A stretch of 64,000 nt of DNA from Pleodorina starrii. Taxonomy: Eukaryota; Chlorophyta; Chlorophyceae; Chlamydomonadales; Volvocaceae. The stretch lies in NCBI GenBank assembly GCA_030267565.1, contig BRXU01000003.1, positions 2,526,001 through 2,590,000 of the forward strand, in the 5' to 3' direction. The notes beneath the pieces were generated by a model. It saw only the letters and a list, made by a program, of their open reading frames with translations, was not told where the DNA came from and searched no databases. Each line of letters opens with the position of its first letter. Within the stretch, counting starts at the first letter, position 1. A program made the translations under genes and the position numbers. This document shows positions 1 to 12,400 of this stretch, piece by piece.

Positions 1-2048
1 CCAAGACTGGCGGCGGCGTGGCGGCGGCGGCGATTATCATTGAGCTGGTCGTGAGCTGCGACAGATTGCGACGCTGGAGGGCGATGCGGTGGAGCAGCGG
101 TTCAGCTTGAGGCGCTGGCGTGGGTTGCTCGGCGGCGGCGGCGGGGGCGGGGGCGGCGGCAGCGGAGGCAGCGGCGGCGGCGGCGGCGGCAGCGGAGGCG
201 GCGGCAGCGGCGGCAGCGGCGGCGGCGGCGGGTCTATATTTGAATATTTCGACGTCGTGGGGTGTTCGAACGCACAGCAGCGGGCGTTGGCACAGCCGCA
301 GTCCCCGCCAACCATCAGCGGTCATCAGCGGCGGCTTGGGCGCTCTGGTGCTATTGCGGGCGGCTTGGCTGGCACGCCAGCCGCGCGCGTGCAGACGGCT
401 GCTCGTGAGGAGCGAATGGACATGTGACTCATTCGGCCACAGCAGGGCGGTGCTGTCATCCGCAGTCATCCGCACCGCCTTTGCACGGGAGCCCGGCGCA
501 GCGCCTCCCATGGTGGCCGCCGTGCGTGGCTTTGTGACGGGCCCGTCTCCCTGGAGCGTCGCGTCGCCTCGCGGACTCCGGCCGACGCAGTGCCGTGCTT
601 CTTCGAGGGCCTTTGCGGAGGGTCTGTCGGCATCGGAGCCGTCATGTGTGGGAGCAGGCGCTGCTGCCAGCCTCCTCGGAGGATCCCTCGGACTGCCACG
701 GCGGCTGTGGCCACCCTTTCACGACCATCTCTCAGGCTGACGCCGTAGCGGCCATTGTGGGTGGGGCCCAACCTCGCCACCCATCATGGTGGGCAGCGCC
801 GCGTCGGTGGGCAGCTCCGCTGCTGAGTTGGACAGCCCTCGGCATCAGTCCTACGTACGCGGCGCTTCAGCTTACTAGACACGCGGGTGCATCCAGGTGC
901 CAAGACATAAGAGGATATAGCCAAGACGGACGAAATCATACAACGCGGCTAGCGGTAGAGAGCATTGCGTGTGGAGAGCGGTGGTGAACGATGGCGAGTG
1001 GTGGCGAGTGGTGGCGGGTGGTGGCGAGTGGTGGTGAGCGGTGGAGAGCGATGGCGAGTGGTGGTGAGCGGTGGTGAGCGGTGGTGAGCGGTGGTGAGCT
1101 GTGGGGAGCGATGGCGAATGGTGGTGAGCGGTGGCGAGTGGTGGTGAGCGGTGGTGAGCGGTGGCGAGTGGTGGCGAGTGGTGGTGAGCGGTGGTGAGCG
1201 GTGGTGAGCGGTGGTGAGCGGCGGTGAGCGGTGGATAGCGGTGGTGAGCGGTGGTGAGCGGTGGTGAGCGGTGGCGAGTGGTGGTGAGCGGTGGAGAGCG
1301 ATGGCGAGTGGTGGCGAGTGGTGGTGAGTGGTCGTGAGCGGTGGTGAGCGGTGGTGAGCGATGGCGAGTGGTGGCGAGTGGTGGTGAGCGGTGGTGAGCG
1401 GTGGCGAGAGGTGGCGAGTGCTGGCGAGTGGTGGTGAGCGGTGGTGAGCGGTGGAGAGCGATGGCGAATGGTGGTGAGCGGTGGCGAGTGGTGGTGAGCG
1501 GTGGTGAGCGGTGGCGAGTGGTGGCGAGTGGTGGTGAGCGGTGGTGAGCGGTGGTATAGGTGGGGAGCGATGGCGAATGGTGGTGAGCGGTGGTGAGCTG
1601 TGGGGAGCGATGGCGAATGGTGGTGAGCGGTGGCGAGTGGTGGTGAGCGGTGGTGAGCGGTGGCGAGCGGTGGGGAGCGATGGCGAATGGTGATGAGCGA
1701 TGGCGAGTGGTGGTGAGCGGTGGTGAGCGGTGTTGAGCGGTGGGGAGCGATGGCGAATGGTGGGAAGCGGTGGGGAGTGGTGGTGAGCGGTGGTGAGCGG
1801 TGAGGAGCGATGGCGAGCGGTGGCGAGCGGTGGAGAGCGATGGCGAGTGGTGGCGAGTGGTGGTGAGCGGTGGGGAGCGGTGGGGAGCGATGGCGAGTGG
1901 TGGTGAGCAGTGTTGAGCGGTGGGGAGCGATGAAGAGCGATGAAGAGCGGTGGCGAGTGGTGGTGGGTGGTGGCGAGTGGTGCTGAGCGGTGGAGAGCGA
2001 TGGCGAGTGGTAGTGAGCGGTGGTGAGCGGTGGTGAGCGGTGGAGAGC
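1..2048 (+). repeat. Satellite unit 1 (S type, left-truncated)
   Basis: First composite unit, entered part-way through block P. Modules: end of P 1-130; GGC-rich block G 131-229; block Q 230-971, opening with the AT-rich island (TCTATATTTGAATATTTC) and ending in the conserved stretch just before the minisatellite; S array of 10-bp monomers 972-2048. The same order recurs down the window at high identity, so this is one member of a tandem satellite family and not a gene. A TGA at about 425 interrupts the plus-strand frame that stays open in many sister units. Confidence 0.85.
972..2048 (+). repeat. S minisatellite array (10-bp monomers), unit 1
   Basis: About 108 head-to-tail 10-bp monomers. 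The two main forms are GGTGGTGAGC and GGTGGCGAGT, with variants such as GGTGGGGAGC, GATGGCGAGT, GATGGCGAAT, GGTGGAGAGC and GATGAAGAGC. The variants occur in recurring strings, so the array also has a higher-order pattern. The complementary strand (unit about CTCACCACCG) has no stop codon in any of its three frames, which explains the long minus-strand open frames. Confidence 0.9.
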
Positions 2049-4317
2049 GGGGAACGCCATTTCGGCGGCGGGGACGTCCTCCCTGGCGCAGACCTAGGTT
2101 TGTCGTTGCGGTCCGACCGGGGATCTCGGCGGTCCCGTGCCGCCGACGGCAGTACCGCGCCCCAGATCGGAGCCGGCGGCGCAGCAGGTGCTGGCGTCAT
2201 AAGACCTCAGCTGGCGGCGGTTGTGCAGATGGACGCCGTCGTTGGCGCGGCTGGAGCAGTACCTGTCGTACCGTGGAACGCGGCGGGACCTCGGGGGAGC
2301 TGTCGGGGGCCGCTGACAAGCGCAGCAACGGCGGTGCCGTGACCTGTCCCCTTCTGGAGCACCTCCCATCTGCTCTCGACGTGAGCAAGATGCCTGCGAG
2401 CCTTATGGGTCTTCGGGGGCGCCTGGCGGCCGCGATGCCAAGACTGGCGGCGGCGTGGAGGCGGCGGCGATTATCATTGAGCTGGTCGTGAGCTGCGACA
2501 GATTGCGACGCTGGAGGGCGATGCGGTGGAGCAGCGGTTCAGCTTGAGGCGCTGGCGTGGGTTGCTCGGCGGCGGCGGCGGCGGCGGCGATGGGGGCGGC
2601 GGCGGAGGCGGAAGCGGCGGCGGCGGCGGCGGCGGAGGCAGCGGCGGCGGCGTCGGCGGAGGCAGCGGCGTCGGCGTCGGCAGCAGCGGCGGCGGAGGCG
2701 GCAGCGGAGGCGGCGGCAGCGGAGGCATCGGCGGCAGCGGCGGCGGCGGCGGGTCTATATTTGAATATTTCGACGTCGTGGGGTGTTCGAACGCACAGCA
2801 GCGGGCGTTGGCACAGCCGCAGTCCCCGCCAACCATCAGCGGTCATCAGCGGCGGCTTGGGCACTCTGGTGCTATTGCGGGCGGCTTGGCTGGCACTCCA
2901 GCCGCGCGCGTGCAGACGGCTGCTCGTGAGGAGCGAATGGACATGTGGCTCATTCGGCCGCGGCAGGGCGGTGCTGTCATCCGCTGTCATCCGCACAGCC
3001 TTTGCACGGGAGCCCGGCGCAGCGCCTCCCGTGGTGGCCGCCGTGCGTGGCTTTCGACGGGCCCGTCTCCCTGGAGCGTCGCGTCGCCTCGCGGACTCCG
3101 GCCGACGCAGTGCCGTGCTTCATCGAAGGCCTCTGCGGAGGGTCTGTCGGCATCGGAGCCGTCAGGCGCCGCTGCCAGCCTCGTCGGAGGATCCCTCGGA
3201 CTGCCACGGCGGCTGTGGCCAACCTTTCACGACCATTTCTCAGGCTGACGCCGTAGCGGCATTGTGGGTGGGGCCCAACCTCGCCACCCATCATGGTGGG
3301 CAGCGCCGCGTCGGTGGGCAGCGCCGCTGCTGAGTTGGACAGCCCTCGGCATCAGTCCTACGTACGCGGCGCTTCAGCTTGCTAGACACGCGGGTGCATC
3401 CAGGTGCCAAGACATAAGAGGATATAGCCAAGACGGACGAAATCATACAACGCGGCTAGCGGTAGAGAGCATTGCGTGTGGAGAGCGGTGGTGAACGATG
3501 GCGAGTGGTGGCGAGTGGTGGCGGGTGGTGGCGAGTGGTGGTGAGCGGTGGAGAGCGATGGCGAGTGGTGGGGAGCGGTGTTGAGCGGTGGTGAACGGTG
3601 GTGAGTGGTGGCGAGTGGTGGTGAGTGGTGGTGAGCGGTGGAGAGCGATGGCGAGTGGTGGCGAGTGGTGGTGAGCGGTGGCGAGTGGTGGTGATCGGTG
3701 GTGAGCGGTGGCGAGTGGTGGCGAGTGGTGGTGAGCGGTGGTGAGCGGTGGTGAGCTGTGGGGAGCGGTGGCGTGTGGTGGCGAGTGGTGGTGAGCGGTG
3801 GTGAGCGGTGGCGAGTGGTGGCGAGTGGTGGTGAGCGGTGGTGAGCGGTGGTGAGAGGTGGCGAGTGGTGGTGAGTGGTGGTGAGCGGTGGTGAGAGGTG
3901 GCGAGTGGTGGTGAGTGGTGATGAGCGGTGGTGAGCTGTGGGGAGCGATGGCGAATGGTGGTGAGCGGTGGCGAGTGGCGGTGAGCGGTGGTGAGCGGTA
4001 TTGAGCGGTGGGGAGCGATGGCGAATGGTGGGAAGCGGTGGGGAGTGGTGGTGAGCGGTGGGGAGCGGTGGGGAGCGATGGCGAGCGGTGGCGAGCGGTG
4101 GAGAGCGATGGCGAGTGGTGGCGAGTGGTGGGGAGCGGTGGGGAGCGGTGGGGAGCGATGGCGAGTGGTGGTGAGCAGTGTTGAGCGGTGGGGAGCGCTG
4201 AAGAGCGATGAAGAGCGGTGGCGAGTGGTGGTGGGTGGTGGCGAGTGGTGCTGAGCGGTGGAGAGCGATGGCGAGTGGTAGTGAGCGGTGGTGAGCGGTG
4301 GTGAGCGGTGTAGAGCG
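2049..4317 (+). repeat. Satellite unit 2 (S type)
   Basis: Complete unit. P 2049-2567, starting at the GAACGCCATTTCGG boundary that always follows an S array; G 2568-2749, a mixture of GGC, GGA and GTC triplets; Q 2750-3480; S array 3481-4317 of 10-bp monomers. Q has the S-type ending, with TACGTACGCGGCG and then GCTTGCTAGACACGCGGG leading into the array. Confidence 0.85.
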
Positions 4318-7265
4318 GGGAACGCCATTTCGGCGGCGGGGACGTCCTCCCTGGCGCAGACCTAGGTTTGTCGTTGCGGTCCGACCGGGGATCTCGGCGG
4401 TCCCGTGCCGCCGACGGCAGTACCGCGCCCCAGATCGGAGCCGGCGGCGCAGCAGGTGCTGGCGTCATAAGACCTCAGCTGGCGGCGGTTGTGCAGATGG
4501 ACGCCGTCGTTGGCGCGGCTGGAGCAGTACCTGTCGTACCGTGGAACGCGGCGGGACCTCGGGGGAGCTGTCGGGGGCCGCTGACAAGCGCAGCAACGGC
4601 GGTGCCGTGACCTGTCCCCTTCTGGAGCACCTCCCATCTGCTCTCGACGTGAGCAAGATGCCTGCGAGCCTTATGGGTCTTCGGGGGCGCCTGGCGGCCG
4701 CGATGCCAAGACTGGCGGCGGCGTGGCGGCGGCGGCGATTATCATTGAGCTGGTCGTGAGCTGCGACAGATTGCGATGCTGGAGGGCGATGCGGTGGAGC
4801 AGCGGTTCAGCTTGAGGCGCTGGCGTGGGTTGCTCGGCGGCGGCGGCGGCGGCGGCGATGGGGGCGGCGGCGGAGGCGGAAGCGGCGGAGGCGGCAGCGG
4901 AGGCGGCGGCAGCGGAGCCAGCGGCGGCGGCGGCGGGTCTATATTTGAATATTTCGACGTCGTGGGGTGTTCGAACGCACAGCAGCTGGCGTTGGCACAG
5001 CCGCAGTCCCCGCCAACCATCAGCGGTCATCAGCGGCGGCTTGGGCGCTCTGGTGCTATTGCGGGCGGCTTGGCTGGCACGCCAGCCGCGCGCGTGCAGA
5101 CGGCTGCTCGTGAAGAGCGAATGGACATGTGACTCATTCGGCCACAGCAGGGCGGTGCTGTCATCCGCAGTCATCCGCACCGCCTTTGCACGGGAGCCCG
5201 GCGCAGCGCCTCCCATGGTGGCCGCCGTGCGTGGCTTTCGACGGGCCCGTCTCCCTGGAACGTCACGTCGCGTCGCGGACTCCGGCCGACGCAGTGCCGT
5301 GCTTCTTCGAGGGCCTTTGCGGAGGGCCTGTCGGCATCGGAGCCGTCATGTGTGGGAGCAGGCGCTGCTGCCAGCCTCCTCGGAGGATCCCTCGGACTGC
5401 CACGGCGGCTGTGGCCACCCTTTCACGACCACCTCTCAGGCTGACGCCGTAGCGGCCATTGTGGGTGGGGCCCAACCTCGCGACCCATCATGGTGGGCAG
5501 CGCCGTGTCACAGGCGAAGACTTCTCGACCGCCACGCACCGACCGCCATCGCGGTGCCCCTGAGCGGTGGGCCCTGGGGGGTGCGGCGATGCCCATCCGC
5601 TTGCTGCTGAGTTGGACAGCCCTCGGCATCAGTCCTACGTCCGCGGCGCTTCAGCTAGCTAGACACGCGGGTGGCAGCGATGGCAGAGGCGTCGGCAGCG
5701 GCGTCGGCAGCGACAGCGGCAGCGGAGGCGACAGCGGAGGCGGCTGGGCGGCGGCAGCGGCGGCGGCAGCGGCGGCGAGCAACAGCGGCAACAGCGGCGG
5801 CGGCAGCAGCCGCGGCGGCAGCGGAGGCGGCAGGGCGGCGGCAGCGGCGGCGGCAGCGGCAGCGGCGGCGGCAGCGGAGGCAGTGGAAGCGGAGACGGCA
5901 GCGGCGTGGGCGGCGGCGACGGCAACGGCGGCGGCAGCGGCGGCAGCGGCAGTGGCGGCGGCAGCGGCGTGGGCGGCGGAGGGGGCGGCGGGGGCAGCGG
6001 CAATGGAGGCGGCAGCGGCAACGGCGGCGGCAGCGGCGGCATCGGCAGCGGAGGCGGCAGCGGCGCGGGCGGCGGAGGGGGCGGCGGGGGCAGCGGCAGC
6101 GGAGGCGGCAGCGGCAACGGCGGCGGCAGCGGCGGCAACGGCAGCGGGGACGGCAGCGGCGCGGGCGGCGGAGGGGGCGGCGGGGGCAGCGGCAGCGGAG
6201 GCGGCAGCGGCAACGTCGGCGGCAGCGGCGGCAGCGGCAGCGGCAGCGGCAGCGGCAGCGGCAGCGGCAGCGGCAGCGGCAGCGGCAGCGGCAGCGGCAG
6301 CGGCAGCGGCAGCGGCAGCGGCAGCGGCAGCGGCAGCGGCAGCGGCAGCGGCAGCGGCAGCGGCAGCGGCAGCGGCAGCGGCAGCGGCAGCGGCAGCGGC
6401 AGCGGCAGCGGCAGCGGCAGCGGCAGCGGCAGCGGCAGCGGCAGCGGCAGCGGCAGCGGCAGCGGCAGCGGCAGCGGCAGCGGCAGCGGCAGCGGCAGCG
6501 GCAGCGGCAGCGGCAGCGGCAGCGGCAGCGGCAGCGGCAGCGGCAGCGGCAGCGGCAGCGGCAGCGGCAGCGGCAGCGGCAGCGGCAGCGGCAGCGGCAG
6601 CGGCAGCGGCAGCGGCAGCGGCAGCGGCAGCGGCAGCGGCAGCGGCAGCGGCAGCGGCAGCGGCAGCGGCAGCGGCAGCGGCAGCGGCAGCGGCAGCGGC
6701 AGCGGCAGCGGCAGCGGCAGCGGCAGCGGCAGCGGCAGCGGCAGCGGCAGCGGCAGCGGCAGCGGCAGCGGCAGCGGCAGCGGCAGCGGCAGCGGCAGCG
6801 GCAGCGGCAGCGGCAGCGGCAGCGGCAGCGGCAGCGGCAGCGGCAGCGGCAGCGGCAGCGGCAGCGGCAGCGGCAGCGGCAGCGGCAGCGGCAGCGGCAG
6901 CGGCAGCGGCAGCGGCAGCGGCAGCGGCAGCGGCAGCGGCAGCGGCAGCGGCAGCGGCAGCGGCAGCGGCAGCGGCAGCGGCAGCGGCGCGGGCGGCGGA
7001 GGGGGCGGCGGGGGCAGCGGCAGCGGAGGCGGCAGCGGCGGCGGCAGCGGTGGCGGTAGCGGCGGCGGCAGCGGCGACGGCAACGGCAGCGGTAGCGGCG
7101 GTTGCGATGGCGGAGATGGCAAGGGTAGAGCCAAGTGGTGGCGGGAGGCTCAGCAGGAGCTTGCGGCGAAGCTTGGCGACTCCAGCGGCTGCAGCGGCGA
7201 GGTGCATACCGGCGACCTGTGCCCGGCGGAGGTTGCTGTCCATGCTGCGTTTCACTCCAAACCGT
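4318..7265 (+). repeat. Satellite unit 3 (T type)
   Basis: Complete T-type unit. P 4318-4835; short G 4836-4934; Q 4935-5675, with the T-type ending (TACGTCCGCGGCG and then CTAGCTAGACACGCGGGTGG); T block 5676-7104; non-repetitive T tail 7105-7265, ending at CCAAACCGTCATAAGACC, where it joins the interior of block P. T begins with imperfect GGC/AGC/GAC triplets and then holds a long pure hexamer tract. Confidence 0.85.
6230..6987 (+). repeat. Pure (GGCAGC)n hexanucleotide tract, about 126 copies
   Basis: 758 bp of GGCAGC with no interruption that I can see, flanked on both sides by imperfect GGC-rich sequence. The purity contrasts with the flanks and suggests recent expansion, or collapse or extension during assembly. 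The tract is open in all six frames (poly-Gly-Ser, poly-Ala, poly-Arg-Gln, and Ala, Pro-Leu and Arg-Cys on the other strand), so the very long frames here are artefacts. Confidence 0.95.
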
Positions 7266-9481
7266 CATAAGACCTCAGCTGGCGGCGGTCGTGCCGATGG
7301 ACGCCGCCGTTGGCGCGGCTGGAGCAGTACCTGTCGTACCGTGGAACGCGGCGGGACCTCGGGGGAGCTGTCGGGGGCCGCTGACAAGCGCAGCAACGGC
7401 GGTGCCGTGACCTGACCCCTTCTGGAGCACCTCCCATCTGCTCTGGACGTGAGCAAGATGCCTGCGAGCCTTATGGGTCTTCGGGGGCGCCTGGCGGCCG
7501 CGATGCCAAGACTGGCGGCGGCGTGGCGGCGGCGGCGGTTATCATTGAGCTGGTCGTGAGCTGCGACAGATTGCGACGCTGGAGGGCGATGCGGTGGAGC
7601 AGCGGTTCAGCTTGAGGCGCTGGCGTGGGATGCTCGGCGGCGGCGGCGGGGGCGGGGGCGGGGGCGGGGTGGCAGCGGCGGCGGCGGAGGCGGCAGCGGA
7701 GGCGGCGGCAGCGGAGCCAGCGGCGGCGGCGGCGGGTCTATATTTGAATATTTCGACGTCGTGGGGTGTTCGAACGCACAGCAGCGGGCGTTGGCACAGC
7801 CGCAGTCCCCGCCAACCATCAGCGGTCATCAGCGGCGGCTTGGGCGCTCTGGTGCTATTGCGGGCGGCTTGGCTGGCACTCCAGCCGCGCGCGTGCAGAC
7901 GGCTGCTCGTGAGGAGCGAATGGACATGTGGCTCATTCGGCCGCGGCAGGGCGGTGCTGTCATCCGCTGTCATCCGCACAGCCTTTGCACGGGAGCCCGG
8001 CGCAGCACCTCCCGTGGTGGCCGCCGTGCGTGGCTTTCGACGGGCCCGTCTCCCTGGAGCGTCGCGTCGCCTCGCGGACTCCGGCCGACGCAGTGCCGTG
8101 CGTCTTCGAGGGCCTCTGCGGAGGGTCTGTCGGCATCGGAGCCGTCAGGCGCCGCTGCCAGCCTCGTCGGAGGATCCCTCGGACTGCCACGGCGGCTGTG
8201 GCCACGCTTTCACGACCACCTCTCAGGCTGACGCCGTAGCGGCCATTGTGGGTGGGGCCCAACCTCGCCACCCATCATGGTGGGCAGCGCCGCGTCGGTG
8301 GGCAGCGCCGCTGCTGAGTTGGACAGCCCTCGGCATCAGTCCTACGTACGAGGCGCTTCAGCTTGCTAGACACGCGGGTGCATCCAGGTGCCAAGACATA
8401 AGAGGATATAGCCAAGACGGACGAAATCATACAACGCGGCTAGCGGTAGAGAGCATTGCGTGTGGAGAGCGGTGGTGAACGATGGCGAGTGGTGGCGAGT
8501 GGTGGCGGGTGGTGGCGAGTGGTGGTGAGCGGTGGAGAGCGATGGCGAGTGGTGGGGAGCGGTGGTGAGCTGTGGGGAGCGATGGCGAATGGTGGTGAGC
8601 GGTGGCGAGTGGTGGTGATCGGTGGTGAGCGGTGGCGAGTGGTGGCGAGTGGTGGTGAGCGGTGGTGAGCGGTGGTGAGCTGTGGGGAGCGGTGGCGTGT
8701 GTTGGCGAGTGGTGGTGAGCGGTGGTGAGCGGTGGTGAGCGGCGGTGAGCGGTGGATAGCGGTGGTGAGCGGTGGTGAGCGGTGGTGAGTGGTGGTGAGC
8801 GGTGGAGAGCGATGGCGAGTGGTGGCGAGTGGTGGTGAGCGGTGGTGAGCGGTGGTGAGCGATGGCGAGTGGTGGCGAGTGGTGGTGAGCGGTGGTGAGC
8901 GGTGGTGAGAGGTGGCGAGTGCTAGCGAGTGGTGGTGAGCGGTGGTGAGCGGTGGAGAGCGATGGCGAATGGTGGTGAGCGGTGGCGAGTGGTGGTGAGC
9001 GGTGGTGAGCGGTGGCGAGTGGTGGCGAGTGGTGGTGAGCGGTGGTGAGCGGTGGTGAGAGGTGGCGAGTGGTGGCGAGTGGTGGTGAGCGGTGGTGAGC
9101 TGTGGGGAGCGATGGCGAATGGTGGTGAGCGGTGGCGAGTGGTGGTGAGCGGTTGTGAGCGGTCTTGAGCGGTGGGGAGCGATGGCGAATGGTGGGAAGC
9201 GGTGGGGAGTGGTGGTGAGCGGTGGTGAGCGGTGGAGAGCGATGGCGAGCGGTGGCGAGCGGTTGAGAGCGATGGCGAGTGGTGGCGAGTGGTGGGGAGC
9301 GGTGGGGAGCGGTGGGGAGCGATGGCGAGTGGTGGTGAGCAGTGTTGAGCGGTGGGGAGCGATGAAGAGCGATGAAGAGCGGTGGCGAGTGGTGGTGGGT
9401 GGTGGCGAGTGGTGCTGAGCGGTGGAGAGCGATGGCGAGTGGTAGTGAGCGGTGGTGAGCGGTGGTGAGCGGTGTAGAGCG
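7266..9481 (+). repeat. Satellite unit 4 (S type)
   Basis: P' 7266-7636 (shortened P that always follows a T tail); G 7637-7732; Q 7733-8460; S 8461-9481. In G the reading frame between the P and Q blocks differs from most sister units, which is one sign that these blocks are not under protein constraint. Q shares private substitutions with unit 8 (for example GTGCGTCTTCGAGG near 8,100) and marks the start of the 8-kb duplication. Confidence 0.85.
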
Positions 9482-12400
9482 GGGAACGCCATTTCGGCGG
9501 CGGGGACGTCCTCCCTGGCGCAGACCTAGGTTTGTCGTTGCGGTCCGACCGGGGATCTCGGCGGTCCCGTGCCGCCGACGGCAGTACCGCGCCCCAGATC
9601 GGAGCCGGCGGCGCAGCAGGTGCTGGCGTCATAAGACCTCAGCTGGCGGCGGTTGTGCAGATGGACGCCGTCGTTGGCGCGGCTGGAGCAGTACCTGTCG
9701 TACCGTGGAACGCGGCGGGACCTCGGGGGAGCTGTCGGGGGCCGCTGACAAGCGCAGCAACGGCGGTGCCGTGACCTGACCCCTTCTGGAGCACCTCCCA
9801 TCTGCTCTCGACGTGAGCAAGATGCCTGCGAGCCTTATGGGTCTTCGGGGGCGCCTGGCGGCCGCGATGCCAAGACTGGCGGCGGCGTGGCGGCGGCGGC
9901 GGTTATCATTGAGCTGGTCGTGAGCTGCGACAGATTGCGACGCTGGAGGGCGATGCGGTGGAGCAGCGGTTCAGCTTGAGGCGCTGGCGTGGGTTGCTCG
10001 GCGGCGGCGGCGGCGGCGGCGATGGGGGCGGCGGCGGAGGCGGAAGCGGCGGCGGCGGCGGCGGAGGCAGCGGCGGCGGCGTCGGCGGAGGCAGCGGCGT
10101 CGGCGTCGGCAGCAGCGTCGGCGGAGGCGGCAGCGGAGGCGGCAGCGGAGGCGGCGGCAGCGGGTCTAAATTTGAATATTTCGACGTCGTGGGGTGTTCG
10201 ATCGCACAGCAGCGGGCGTTGGTACAGCCGCAGTCCCCGCCAACCATCAACGGTCATCAGCGGCGGCTTGGGCGCTCTGGTGCTATTGCGGGCGGCTTGG
10301 CTGGCACGCCAGCCGCGCGCGTGCAGACCGCTGCTCGTGAGGAGCGAATGGACATGTGGCTCATTCGGCCGCAGCAGGGCGGTGCTGTCATCCGCAGTCA
10401 TCCGCACCGCCTTTGCACGGGAGCCCGGCGCAGCGCCTCCCATGGTGGCCGCCGTGCGTGGCTTTCGACGCGCCCGTCTCCCTGGAACGTCACATCGCGT
10501 CGCGGACTCCGGCCGACGCAGTGCCGTGCTTCTTCGAGGGCCTTTGCGGAGGGCCTGTCGGCATCGGAGCCGTCATGTGTGGGAGCAGGAGCTGCTGCCA
10601 GCCTCCTCGGAGGATCCCTCGGACTGCCACGGCGGCTGTGGCCACCCTTTCACGACCACCTCTCAGGCTGACGCCGTAGCGGCCATTGTGGGTGGGGCCC
10701 AACCTCGCGACCCATCATGGTGGGCAGCGCCGCGTCACAGGCGAAGACTTCCTGACCGCCACGCACCGACCGCCATCGCGGTGCCCCTGAGCGGTGGGCC
10801 CTGGGGGGTGCGGCGATGCCCATCCGCTTGCTGCTGAGTTGGACAGCCCTCGGCATCAGTCCTACGTCCGCGGCGCTTCAGCTAGCTAGACACGCGGGTG
10901 GCAGCGATGGCAGAGGCGTCTGCAGCGGCGTCGGCAGCGACAGCGGCAGCGGAGGCGACAGCGGAGGCGGCTGGGCGGCGGCAGCGGCGGCGGCAGCGGC
11001 GGCGAGCAACAGCGGCAACAGCGGAGGCGGAAGCGGCGGCGGAGGCGGCGGCGGAGGCAGCGCTGGCGGCGTCGGCGGAGGCAGCGGCGTCGGCGTCGGC
11101 AGCAGCGTCGGCGGAGGCGGCAGCGGAGGCGGCAGCGGAGGCGGCGGCAGCGGAGGCAGCGGAGGCAGCGGCGGCGGCGGCGGGTCTAAATTTGAATATT
11201 TCGACGTCGTGGGGTGTTCGATCGCACAGCAGCGGGCGTTGGCACAGCCGCAGTCCCCGCCAACCATCAGCGGTCATCAGCGGCGGCTTGGGCGCTCTGT
11301 TGCTATTGCGGGCGGCTTGGCTGGCACGCCAGCCGCGCGCGTGCAGACGGCTGCTCGTGAGGAGCGAATGGACATGTGGCTCATTCGGCCGCAGCAGGGC
11401 GGTGCTGTCATCCGCAGTCATCCGCACCGCCTTTGCACGGGAGCCCGGCGCAGCGCCTCCCATGGTGGCCGCCGTGCGTGGCTTTCGACGGGCCCGTCTC
11501 CCTGGAACGTCACGTCGCGTCGCGGACTCAGGCCGACGCAGTGCCGTGCTTCTTCGAGGGCCTTTGCGGAGGGTCTGTCGGCATCGGAGCCGTCATGTGT
11601 GGGAGCAGGCGCTGCTGCCAGCCTCCTCGGAGGATCCCTCGGACTGCCACGGCGGCTGTGGCCACCCTTTCACGACCATCTCTCAGGCTGACGCCGTAGC
11701 GGCCATTGTGGGTGGGGCCCAACCTCGCCACCCATCATGGTGGGCAGCGCCGCGTCGGTGGGCAGCGCCGCTGCTGAGTTGGACAGCCCTCGGCATCAGT
11801 CCTACGTACGCGGCGCTTCAGCTTGCTAGACACGCGGGTGCATCCAGGTGCCAAGACATAAGAGGATATAGCCAAGACTGACGAAATCATACAACGCGGC
11901 TAGCGGTAGAGAGCATTGCGTGTGGAGAGCGGTGGTGAACGATGGCGAGTGGTGGCGAGTGGTGGCGGGTGGTGGCGAGTGGTGGTGAGCGGTGGAGAGC
12001 GATGGCGAGTGGTGGGGAGCGGTGGTGAGCGGTGGCGAGTGGTGGCGAGTGGTGGTGAGCGGTGGTGAGCTGTGGGGAGCGATGGCGAATGGTGGTGAGC
12101 GGTGGCGAGTGGTGGTGATCGGTGGTGAGCGGTGGCGAGTGGTGGTGAGCGGTGGTGAGCGGTGGTGAGCTGTGGTGAGCTGTGGGGAGCGGTGGCGTGT
12201 GGTGGCGAGTGGTGGTGAGCGGTGGTGAGCGGTGGTGAGCGGCGGTGAGCGGTGGATAGCGGTGGTGAGCGGTGGTGAGCGGTGGTGAGTGGTGGTGAGC
12301 GGTGGAGAGCGATGGCGAGTGGTGGCGAGTGGTGGTGAGCGGTGGTGAGCGGTGGTGAGCGATGGCGAGTGGTGGCGAGTGGTGGTGAGCGGTGGTGAGC

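Noticed and set aside
972..2048. CRISPR array
   Set aside because: There are no unique spacers between repeats; the array is a contiguous 10-bp minisatellite in what looks like a eukaryotic nuclear genome.
2526..3248. Recurring plus-strand frame of about 240 codons from P through G into Q (beginning MEQRFSLRRW, containing FEYFDVVGCS), open in most units
   Set aside because: Frame retention across G is expected because G varies in triplets. Competing frames on both strands are equally open. Units 1 and 3 carry a TGA and unit 4 a frame change, and substitutions show no silent-site preference that I can see. A dN/dS test would be decisive.
5490..7415. Poly-Ala, poly-Gly-Ser, poly-Arg-Gln, poly-Pro-Leu and poly-Arg-Cys frames over T blocks (also at 27-29.9 kb and 49.8-51.3 kb)
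   Set aside because: All six frames of a GGCAGC repeat are open at once; no frame has gene-like flanks or a conserved start.
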